Positions 30,168-39,130 of a stretch of 64,000 nt of DNA are shown here, piece by piece. The position numbers and the translations under genes are program-made. The stretch comes from Plectosphaerella cucumerina (taxonomy: Eukaryota > Ascomycota > Sordariomycetes > Glomerellales > Plectosphaerellaceae), in the NCBI GenBank assembly GCA_020746995.1, contig JAGPXD010000003.1:1364001-1428000 (forward strand), read 5' to 3'. Numbering within the stretch: the stretch's first letter is position 1; each line of letters opens with the position of its first letter. The notes under the pieces were generated by a model. The model was not told the DNA's origin. It made no database searches and saw only the letters and a list, made by a program, of their open reading frames with translations.

Positions 30168-32414
30168 TTAAATCTCCGAGGCATGCGCCAGGATCTCATC
30201 CTCATCTTCATCCAGGAAGCCGAGGCCACTATCATAGCGCCTCCGCTTCCTCTTGGTGGATGACTTCCTCGCCAGGTCACCTGCCAAGAGACTTCCCCTC
30301 CTGACCTCGACTCCTCCCGTAAGTGGCGAGCTCAGCCTCCCACCGAGACCCTCGTCGAGGTCTTTCCTCGCCGAAGAGTAGATATTGTCGTCGTACGCTC
30401 CCTTCTTGGGGGTAGAAAGCATCTCGCGGCTCGAGGAGACGATCCTCTCGAGTTCCTCCTTCATCGAATCGATGACGGCCTTGGCGCGGGCCTTTTCGTC
30501 GGCGAGATTCCTCTCCAGGCAGGACTTCTCCACCCGCAAGTCCTTGATTGTCTCGTGGGCACCTCTCAGGGAGGCGTTGACGCGGTCAATCTCGTGTCGC
30601 AGCTCGGCCACCCTCGCGTCACGAAGGGCGAGGGCCCCGCCCGCCCGGGAGTTGACCAAGGCGATGTCTTTAACTTTGGCTGCCTCCATCTCGTCCATCT
30701 CTTTCAGCAACGCCTCGGTCTGCGTCACCGCCTCGGCGAGCTTGGCTTCCAGCGCAGCAGCCCCTTCGTCGCGGGTCTCGATGATGCGTCTGTCTGACTC
30801 AATCCGAGCGTCCTTGGCAGCAATCGCATCCCGATGCTCGCCCTCCATGCGGCTGACGAGGGTCTCCAGCTCGCTGATCTCGCGAACGTAGCCACTCGTG
30901 GCGCCCTTGAGGCGGTCAATACTGACCTCGAGTTCTTTGATACGGTTATCCCTCTGGCCCAGGAGGTGCTGAGCATGTGAGAGGTCGGCGCTCAGGGTGT
31001 CCATCGCCGCGACTCGCGCACCGAGCTGCTGGCGGAGGGAAAGCTCAAGCTCGTGGTACTCGTCGATGGAGCTTTCGTCTTCAATGGCTTTCTTGGCGAG
31101 GTCGCGGAGGCGAGTCAGGATGAGATCGAGGACCTCTGCGCCATGGGAGGAAAGGGGAAGCTCGATCTCGCCAGGGGTGAGGTATTCAAGTTCGAGGCGT
31201 GCAGTTCGGAAGCCAGAGGCAAGGGATGCGAGCATTTCGGACCCATCGTTGCCAGGGAATCCGAGGGCACTCAGTTTCGATGTCAGTTCCAGCATGGCTG
31301 CCGTCTTGTCTGACAGTACCCGGAACAACCCTTCCAGCCCTTCCTCCAGCGACTGATGGGGCTTGTCGGGATTTTCCGGGCTTTGCTGAGCTTGTGGTGG
31401 TGTGAACGAAGCCAGTCGCTCGGTGAGGCGATCCTTCATGGACGTGTATGACTCCAGAGTGGATGTGAGCTTTGTGACCTCGAGCTGCAGAGACGCCAGC
31501 TCGTCTTCGAGCCGCTGCTTGTTCAAGTCTGGCAGGTCGGCCTGGACACCGGTGTGCTGGGAGGACGGCGTTTGGGGGATGAACTGGCGACGGTACGATG
31601 GTGTCGACGGTCTAGCCGGGCTTGTCAATGGTGGTGATGGGAATGAGTCCCGCACCCTGGACGGTGTTCCGCAGAGGAACTCGGCCCTCGTTGCTTCGCC
31701 AAAGTCGTCCGCGTCCTCGGCGGTGTCCATAAAGTCGGCCGCATAAGGGTCTCTGGCAGCAAGAGTCCACTCGATGGTCCGACTGTTGTCGATGGTCCGA
31801 TTGTCGAGCTGGTCTCGGAGGTCGTCGATCTGCTTCTCCAACTCCCAGATCCTGTCCGTGTCGAGGATGATGGTAGCGTTCTGAAGTTGATAGATCTCGG
31901 CGTCCTTTTCTTTCAGTAGTGAGCGCAGACGGTTCACTTCTTCCTTTGCCTTGAGGTTCTGAAGACGCTTCTCCTCGTTGATCGAGTTCATTTCCTCGCT
32001 CAGACCCCGGCGTCGAATGCGCCGTTGGATGCGGCCATCGAGCACCTGGCGCAGGGGGAGAAAGTGGACCTCTCCACTGAGGGGAGAAGGCACAGCTGGG
32101 GCATCAAGTCCACTAGCGGAAGTGATTCGGGCTGGTGTTGACTGGCGGCGTGCGTTTGCTGTGGCGACCTTGTTGAGAGATGTCCTCCGGATCATGGGAG
32201 TAAGGCCCGTCGAGGTCGTGCAGCGGCCAGGGGTTGAAGCCACTGGGCCCGGATCCGAGAAGCGCACCCTCCTCTTTGATGTCCGTCGAGGGGTCTTTGG
32301 GGCCGACGCAGCAGCCTCAGTGTTCTCGGCGGTCTTGATATTTGCGGGGATGCCGACATTGCTTCGGCGCGTCCGCCGCAGGGCGAGGGGCAGGTCATCC
32401 GTGGAGGCGGCCAT
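30168..32414 (-). CDS. Long coiled-coil protein with a PP1-docking-like RVRF motif
   Basis: Single exon, 748 residues, complete. Residues 1-130 are basic, Ser/Thr/Pro-rich with several TP sites; KRRVRFSD at 47-54 fits the RVxF docking motif for protein phosphatase 1. Residues about 140-225 (KEEVNRLRSLLKEKDAEIYQ), 285-345 and 440-690 are heptad-rich coiled coils. Between lies a globular or helical block with ASGFRTARLELEYLTPGEIE. The C-terminus has a basic cluster STKRKRRRYDSGLGF fitting a nuclear localisation signal, then an acidic tail. This layout suggests a mitotic/spindle-pole or chromatin-linked structural protein, but no named family was recognised. Confidence 0.82.
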   Translation of the reverse strand: MAASTDDLPLALRRTRRSNVGIPANIKTAENTEAAASAPKTPRRTSKRRVRFSDPGPVASTPGRCTTSTGLTPMIRRTSLNKVATANARRQSTPARITSASGLDAPAVPSPLSGEVHFLPLRQVLDGRIQRRIRRRGLSEEMNSINEEKRLQNLKAKEEVNRLRSLLKEKDAEIYQLQNATIILDTDRIWELEKQIDDLRDQLDNRTIDNSRTIEWTLAARDPYAADFMDTAEDADDFGEATRAEFLCGTPSRVRDSFPSPPLTSPARPSTPSYRRQFIPQTPSSQHTGVQADLPDLNKQRLEDELASLQLEVTKLTSTLESYTSMKDRLTERLASFTPPQAQQSPENPDKPHQSLEEGLEGLFRVLSDKTAAMLELTSKLSALGFPGNDGSEMLASLASGFRTARLELEYLTPGEIELPLSSHGAEVLDLILTRLRDLAKKAIEDESSIDEYHELELSLRQQLGARVAAMDTLSADLSHAQHLLGQRDNRIKELEVSIDRLKGATSGYVREISELETLVSRMEGEHRDAIAAKDARIESDRRIIETRDEGAAALEAKLAEAVTQTEALLKEMDEMEAAKVKDIALVNSRAGGALALRDARVAELRHEIDRVNASLRGAHETIKDLRVEKSCLERNLADEKARAKAVIDSMKEELERIVSSSREMLSTPKKGAYDDNIYSSARKDLDEGLGGRLSSPLTGGVEVRRGSLLAGDLARKSSTKRKRRRYDSGLGFLDEDEDEILAHASEI

Positions 32415-33351
32415 TGCATGTGAGGTTATCCAACAGGCAGTCGGTGCAACCTAAAAATCTGCAAAAAGACAACAAAGTCTGTGAGAGGCCAACCAAGAAA
32501 TCCAATGGAAGAAGATTCGACGAAATGTGAAGAAAATAAACCTCGAGACGTGTCGCGGCCACGCGTGGAAGTATGTACGGCAGGAGCACCCTGGAGCTTC
32601 TTCCCCAAGCTCTTATCGGCCTTGTTTACTTCATTCACAATCGCGGCTTAGCGCCGCGCAACCACCCCGCCAGTCCCGAGTCCCGCGACAACGGGAGCCA
32701 ATCATTCCCGGGTGATCAGGGGTCTTTCCAAACCTCGACCTTATTCACGGCCACAACATCGTGGCGAGACACGCTGCTGGATGCTTCCTGATGGGCTTGT
32801 TTTCGTGGGGCTCCGGAGCGGCTGCCAGGGCGATCCCTTGCTTCTGCCGCCTTCTGCACCGCTTGAAGATGCAGCATTTGGCGCTAGAGGCCCTGGGTGC
32901 CCCTGGTGATTTCGGGAGCGGACGTGCCTCGCAACAGCAGCGTGAACGGCGTGAATCTGCCAAGTGGGGTGCTAGGTGATGTGTACAGGGATGGTCGACG
33001 CGTCTTGACCTTCTCAGCGCACCCTCCCCTCCTCTGGCTCATTACTATGAGGACCGTGGCGGGAGGGACTACTCAGACCGCAACTTGGCGAATGACTTGA
33101 GCCCCTGAACTTCTACAAGTTCGAAAAGGGAGAGGTATCAATGGCTGAGCGATCGAAGGCGGCGGCGCCCAGAATGTCAAGGACAAGGTCATCAAGCACA
33201 ACGGCCGCGGCACTGTTACCATCAAGGACTACACCCTTGGCGGGGCGGGCAATAGGATACAATCAGAAGTTACCGTTCGGATGAAAATGTACAAGACTTT
33301 ATCCTTTTCCCTGCGATGATATCTCCTTTCCTTCTCTTCCCCTTGGAAACC
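32415..33351. other. Intergenic, no gene seen
   Basis: 0.94 kb. Frames at 32712-33100 are short and unsupported. The stretch near 33140-33250 reads as a fragment with YTLGGAGN-like coding character but no start or splice context. Confidence 0.4.
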
Positions 33352-34352
33352 TCATCCGGCTGTGAGTCGAGCTTGCAGAAGCTTGTCAAAAACCTCCATC
33401 GAAGCCGCGTATCCCATCTGAATAGAATTACCCTTCGCAACCAGGCCTTCTGTTTTGACGAGGGACATGTCTTTCCACAAGTCTTTCCCAACCGGCCCCA
33501 GAATCTGGAGAGCTTGATCCATAGCCAAGCAGTTGCATATGATTCTTGACCTTGCTTTTGAATCTCCAAATTCTTTTTCCTTCTTCAGCTCTGGGTGCGC
33601 AGCCCTGGTTTGCGAGAGGAGGAACTCTTCAAATTCACTCGAAGACAAATACACCAAGCCTTGAGCTACGAGCTTGCGGTCAACGACAAGTTCCACAAAC
33701 GAGTTCAGAAGAGCAAGTATGGAAGGAAGGGGACAACTCACCGTCTGTCTGTCGTCGCTTCTGAGCCATGAACGTGACGAGATGCAGCACCGAGTCGCGG
33801 CCAAGCAATCTCACAACATTCTTGTTGACAGCAGCGAGAATTTTGGGCTCCACGTAGGTCTCTCCAGTTTCTGTCTTGCCCAAACCAGGGCAAGCAAGGC
33901 GGATTTCCCCATACAGAGACGATCGCGCACTGACAAGCCTCTCCTTGCAGTCATGGAGATTCTCAACGCCTGTCGTAGCTGGTTAGTCTCTCAGGCTTCA
34001 GTAGTAATACCGTAACCTTTGAACATACTTGACGAGGACTCTAAAGCAAAGCAGTGCCTCCCCAGCTCCTTAGCCACCTCATTGAGCCTATGCATGACGG
34101 CAAATCCCCCATAAGTTTGCAGCGCCTTGTTTGCCTTAATCAAGCCCAAGGCCTTTTGGACCTCTACCGTCTCGGCATGGCATGATTGCAGTATTGGAGA
34201 GCAGTCCGGGTTATCCTCAGCAGCTTCCGAGAGAAGGCGTGGCAGCTTGGCCAGAGCAGCTGTGGCTTTGGCGACTATCGGGTCCAAGTCCTGTGTGGTA
34301 CAGCGTCAGGGCTTGTGTGACCAACGAAACAGCTAGATTGTGATCTCACCAT
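33352..34352 (-). CDS. STAND/NLR N-terminal-domain-like protein A
   Basis: Model: 34352..34350 (the ATG alone), 34290..34029, 33969..33742 and 33665..33352; 268 residues. The first three exons are fixed by clean splice sites and phase; the last acceptor (ctcgtag at 33666) is a best guess, other phase-compatible sites lie downstream. Helical throughout: VAKATAALAKLPRLLSEA, VQKALGLIKANKAL, MHRLNEVAKELGRH, then DCKERLVSARSSLYGEIRLA. It ends ALQILGPVGKDLW ... GNSIQMGYAASMEVFDKLLQ. The helical bundle plus C-terminal LGPVG-x2-LW segment is typical of the N-terminal domain of fungal STAND receptors (HeLo-like/'fungal N-terminal domain of STAND'). There is no NACHT or repeat region, so it is a stand-alone domain. 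It is related to the gene at 36106. Confidence 0.6.
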
Positions 34353-34780
34353 TGGATCTAGATGGCCTCGTTTGGACGAGACAGGCGGAAGTGCAAGATC
34401 TGACGGAAAAGGCAAGATGAGTGGGAACACGAGGATGGAAGTGTAAAATCGGGGTATGTCGCGATTTATGTTCGAGCCGATTGTCGAATGGACAGGCTCC
34501 ATGCGATTTTGAGGGCTCGAATGCCAGGCATACCCTTAGCCCACCTTCTGTCATTCCATGAGGGAGGTTCTTCACCGAGTCCTTCTTCGGATTGTTCACG
34601 CTTCAGCTGACCAGTAGCTACTTTGGCTGTGCAGATGCGGGCGACATTCTGATTTGACTTCAATGCAAGTCCTGATGGTGTGGCGCTTGCCTCAGGGGCT
34701 TCATTCGCTGATACTCTGGAGCGAACCGTGGTGCGCAAACATCTAAAACACATGGAGGATCATGAAATACCGATGACCTC
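34353..34780. other. Short intergenic stretch
   Basis: Upstream of the STAND-N-like gene A; nothing recognised. Confidence 0.45.
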
Positions 34781-35686
34781 TCAGAAAGTCCCATTGATTC
34801 TCTGCAAATCTCGCCGCGTAGTCGTACCCAGGAGCATGTCCCATTCAAAATCATGCACAGCGTAGAACCGGTGTTGACATGGGCGAAGGCTCTGATCCAA
34901 ACCGCCACATGCAAGGTCGACGTACTGCTTGGTCTCTCGGCAGGGCTGGAACGGCGTCTTTGTGTACACGGAATCTTGGTGATATCTGAGTTCGTATCTC
35001 TTGATGATCTTGGTTGAAATCCAGTTGCCCTCGAACTTGGGGTGATGGGTTGCCAGGATGTGGCCGGATTTGGCCTCTGCATCCGGCTGCTTGGAGTAGA
35101 TAAGGAGTGGGTGTGAGGCTGCGGGATGCGTGTGTAGGGCTTTCTAGAGGGGTGGTCAGCGAGAGGTTTGCCTTGCGTGATGCCTGCAGGAGGACACAGT
35201 GCTAGAAAGGAGACTGACGAGGTAACATGCTGGTGCTTGGCGTTCGTGCTGTCCGGCCTTGAGCACCTCCCCCCGTTTCGGCTGACCGAAGGACGCCGGC
35301 ATGGTGCTGCTGTTGTAGGAGAGTTGATGGCTGCCGAGAAGCCCACGGCTGTCAAGGTTGACATTGAGGTGGACGTCCATCTTTTTAGGATGTAACATGC
35401 TATCATTGTCGTTGTTTTGATTAGCATAGGGTATGATACGATGGTCTCGACGCAGCACGGCGTGGCATGAGCGGGGCAGTTGGGCTTCTTTGGGCTCACG
35501 ACGCAACAGAACGTACAAGTATTGGATGCAGCTGGCCACAGGGCCGCATACCTGGACTGCGTTACCTGCAGCGGTGTTGTGACTGGCGCTCGCGGTTGCA
35601 AGAATGCGGGCGCCTGCGATTTTGTCGAACAACCTGTCGAATTGCAGGAAGTCCTGCAGTGAGGTGGGCACATCGGGGCGGTCCAT
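34781..35686 (-). CDS. Hypothetical protein, two-exon model
   Basis: Exon 1 35686..35219, intron 35218..35144 (gtcagt donor, gctgac branch, tctag acceptor), exon 2 35143..34781; phase 0 on both sides; 276 residues. Exon 1 starts MDRPDVPTSLQDFLQFDRLFDKIAGA. Exon 2 is clearly protein-like: GHILATHHPKFEGNWISTKI, KRYELRYHQDSVYTKTPFQP, QHRFYAVHDFEWDMLLGTTT. No family recognised and no signal peptide. It lies between the two STAND-N-like genes. The middle of exon 1 is less convincing and may contain another intron. Confidence 0.45.
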
Positions 35687-36105
35687 GCTGGTCTCTCAAC
35701 CACGAAGCCGACGTCTATTGGAATGGGATATCCGTGGCCCGCTGGTTTGGCAGCGATGAGAGATGCCGAGTGCCAATGAAAGATTCAAAGAGTCAAGGTA
35801 AATGAAGCAAACGGGTAGATCGCCAGGAAAGCTAAACAAGGATGATGAAGACAGGGCTGGGGATGAGGCCCAACTACCGAGCTTTTTGTCACTTGAGGTC
35901 GGGGGATCACCCTCTGAAGCTGCCTCGCTGCTGCCTGGGTCCTACCTCGTCGGTGGAGGTGTGGGAGCAGTGCGTCGGCATCCATCATCGCACCGTCGTG
36001 GTGTCCGTCAAAACCAGCACGACAGTTTTGGGTATCTTCTTCCACCCATCTCATCACTCCCGGCCCTCCATTTCTAGTCCGCCCCCCCCCCCTCTTCCTC
36101 TCTCA
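35687..36105. other. Divergent upstream region, with C-run
   Basis: 0.42 kb between a minus-strand and a plus-strand gene. A run of 12 C lies at about 36081-36092 just before the ATG of gene B. Confidence 0.5.
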
Positions 36106-36928
36106 ATGGTAAGTTTATCCCAGAGCCTCGTCTGTTCCAGTCATTGAAGTAAGGCAGGCCGAAATATTCGGCGCCGCGGCCGCAGCTGCAGGCATCTTGG
36201 AGTGTGCGCTTCGCCTATTCAAAAGCGTGCGAAAGGCGTACGAGCGCCAAAAAGAGTTGGCCGAAACTCTCAATCGGCATACCGCGAGTGTTGAAGGCGT
36301 CAATAATATCGTGCAGGCCATCATGGAAGAGGATGCGCTGCACACAGAGTGGATGGCCTCGGAGCTCGCCACCGTGCAATCCATCGCGACCAGGCTCGTC
36401 AAATGCCTCGAGGGAAACTTTCCAACGGGCAAAGGCCAGGCGCGACAGATTGCACACCACCTGCTGCGTGGCACACAGCAAGAGGAGGCATTGTGCGGCA
36501 TCATGGGGGAGCTCGAGCGCGCCAAGTCCTCACTCACTCTGCATATTCAGCTGGCCAGCCTAGGCCTCACAAAGATGGTCCGCGACCTGGCCCTCGCCGG
36601 CAACAAGGTCGACACCGGCGACAGGCAGTCTGAGCTGGGCACGACCGCCGAACCAGGCAGCCAGTCCTGGTCATTTGATAGCACGGCGACGCTGGTAGAT
36701 GGCGGCGCCGCGGCAGACAACGTGGCAATAGGAAATACCGCCAGAGACTCGGCCGTGCAGCTACTAGGCCCGGTCGGCGTCAATCTGTGGGAGAACACAC
36801 GCACACGGGCCGAGCAGAACCACGCGTCGGGGCAGGCAGTGCAGATTGCATCCTCTACAGACCTCGAGACGCTCAAGTACCTTCTCAGTTTACGCAAGGG
36901 GCAGAACATCGAGACTCGGGCGGAATAA
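36106..36928 (+). CDS. STAND/NLR N-terminal-domain-like protein B
   Basis: Exon 1 is just ATG (36106..36108), intron 36109..36157 (gtaagt ... ggcag), exon 2 36158..36928; 257 residues, starting MAEIFGAAAAAAGILECAL. The earlier cag at 36140 would bring an immediate stop, so the second acceptor is chosen. Helices: FKSVRKAYERQKELAETLNR, VNNIVQAIMEEDALHTEWM, MGELERAKSSLTLHIQLASL. It ends SAVQLLGPVGVNLWENT ... GQAVQIASSTDLETLKYLL, matching the end of protein A. The MAE(x)FG-A-rich start is typical of fungal STAND N-terminal domains. In these receptors the domain drives cell death or signalling; here it is encoded alone. The intron right after ATG is shared with gene A. Confidence 0.72.
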
Positions 36929-37466
36929 ATCAGCAGCACAGTTTCATCCCGCCATCACCCACGCCCGCCGGCGACAAGGAAGTCTATGGTGCCGTAGATG
37001 CAGGCAGTCCAATGCCCGCCACGACGCATATCGAAACTCTTCACCCTTATTGGTCGACGCACATTCTCCCTGTCGTCGGTGATCGAAAAAGGAATACTCG
37101 ATCAGGCTCATCATTGGCGTTTGCGACCCGGACGAGCGGTGAGCTCCTCCCCTCCTCGGTTCCAGGACGAGCCCGACTCGATCTCCTCTCGACAACACCA
37201 TGACGACGTCCAACCCAACCACAGCCCCCGACATCTGCAGACAGCCGACAACAAGACCGACTCGCCTCTCGGAGAAAAGGGGTTCAACTGTTCGCGGCCG
37301 AGCCCAGGGTACCTGATTGACGACACGAAAGAGGCATTGAGGCAACCAAACATCTGCACGACCCCGCACTGCCACCTCGCGAAGCCGCCGAGCAGCCCGA
37401 TAGGCAGCATCAGCTCTCCTGCCCGTTCCCGATCTCCTCGTCCAAAGGCATGTCGTGGCCGGAGAT
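36929..37466. other. Open-frame stretch 5' of the next gene, structure unresolved
   Basis: A long plus-strand frame (about 36998-37543) contains protein-like text GEKGFNCSRPSPGYLIDDTK but is in a different phase from the gene that starts at 37467, and no consensus intron joins them. It may be an upstream exon, a frameshifted part, or 5' UTR. Confidence 0.35.
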
Positions 37467-38848
37467 ATGGCCGGGTTGCCGCAACAAGACGTTATCAAAC
37501 ATGCCGAGTTCTTGGTCGAGGTCTGGCCCGAAAGGGTGATTGACATGCTGTCCGATCAAGATGTCTGCCGCCGAGACAAAATCGCCGAGTACTACGAGCG
37601 ACTATGGCCGCGGCTCGGCGACGAGCACACCGTCAAGGGACTCTTGATGCGTCGTGAATTCGGCCAGCTCCGCGCCATCAAGACATCGCGATGCGGCTCT
37701 CCGTCAACATTCTCTACCCCGGTGATAGGGACGTCAGGACACCCACCTCCAACACCAGCGTCATCATCAGTGGTCAGCGACTCTCATAGTGTAAACAAGC
37801 GAGTTGACGATGTCGAATGGATCAATGTTCTGCAGAGTTGCGGGCGGGTACAACTCACATACCGCCCCAGTGGCTCAGATCTATACTTCATCAGCCAAGA
37901 CATGCTGAATGAAGTCAACGATCGACCACCCACACAAGAGGTTGAACATCAAGAAGTAGTTGGCGGCCAGATCAGAGTTGTAAACTCTTACATACGTCTC
38001 TCCTGGCACTTGACTGGCGACACCATGTCTCATCAGGACGACTTTTGGATCCTTCCCAGTGGGGCCATTAAGGGCGCACAGGTACTCATAGGCCACAGGA
38101 GAGAGGCACATTCACACTTTGCCGGTAGGACTATCAACCATCCTTCATAGAGAAAGTCGAATGCCGCTAACATTGCTCGGCAGGACACCCCTCCCCTCTC
38201 GCCCTCTCCTCCCATCCTCCACCACCAGCCCCAACACCGCCGATGGCACATCTGCGGCAGGGTTCATCCAGCGGTCTGCCCAGCCCTCGCTCAGCTTCGC
38301 ATTTTGACCGGCACCAGTATCAGTCGAACTATGGGCCGCCACCACCTTTCCATCATCAGGCTTCCACGGCCATGGGCTATCCGGCCCCAGGAAGCCACTC
38401 ATCTCCGTCTTTTCATCATCAAGGACCAACAGCGATCCCCGAGAGTCCCTCACACCGCCCACGACATGAGCAGGCCAACAGGCCAGGCACCTCGAGTGTG
38501 CCAGGACTTTCGTCTGCTAGTGGAAACAGCGTCAACATGTCATTCACTTACCAAGGAAACTCCATCGGCAAACGAGTTCGGCCAATCAGCATGACGTCAA
38601 CGGCAATCGAGGCCTGGGACACGATTGATAGAGTCATCAAGCGTCTGATACCAGCGTCAAGCAGTGTCGACCTTTCTGAGCTTGAGTTCAGAGTATACCT
38701 TGACTCTCAGCCTGCAACAGCAACCGACTACTACTCACTCATGCAAAACGACTTCTTACAATGTTGGGAGTCTGTGGTACTTTTTGTTAACACTCACAGG
38801 ACTATCAACCCGGGAGTTACTCTGGGATTTACTTTTGACATCTCTTGA
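37467..38848 (+). CDS. Uncharacterised protein with His/Gln/Pro-rich centre; 5' end uncertain
   Basis: Exon 37467..38124, intron 38125..38183 (gtagga, gctaac, cggcag), exon 38184..38848; phases agree; 440 residues from the first in-frame ATG. Residues 1-70 (AEFLVEVWPERVIDML, IAEYYERLWPRLGDEHTVK) look like a folded helical domain. Next come VEWINVLQSCGRVQLTYRP and VVNSYIRLSWHLTGDT, then a linker with two FHHQ(A/G)(S/P)TA copies. The C-terminal domain contains STAIEAWDTIDRVIKRLIP and LSELEFRVYLDSQP. No family recognised. The true start may lie upstream in another phase. Confidence 0.5.
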
Positions 38849-39130
38849 AAACTCCACGTTGGGCGGCTTTATAGACGCCTCAGTGGGAAGGCCGTATGGG
38901 GGAAAGGCCTTTAAAATGCCTGGCAGTGACGATTGAGAGCTTGAAGATGGCTTGCGATGGCGCAGCCTGCCTTGAGATCCGTCTCCAAAAACCAATGATC
39001 GGGGAACCTTACTCAAATAGACGTCTCAGTGTATATCGGAATCATGAGTAGGGCAGGTCTGTGTTTGCTAGAAGGCTCAGCTTATACCTAAACGAGTAGC
39101 AAGATGTCTAACCCCCTAATGTTGTGATAA
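38849..39130. other. Convergent 3' flanks
   Basis: About 280 bp; nothing recognised. Confidence 0.5.

Noticed and set aside
33150..33250. Possible pectate-lyase-like fragment (frame with TIKDYTLGG-type text)
   Set aside because: Too short, with no start, splice sites or neighbouring exons; not enough to call a pseudogene.
34660..35703. 347-residue minus-strand open frame
   Set aside because: It lacks protein-like segments and overlaps the two-exon model, whose exon 2 frame is much more convincing; treated as a shadow frame.
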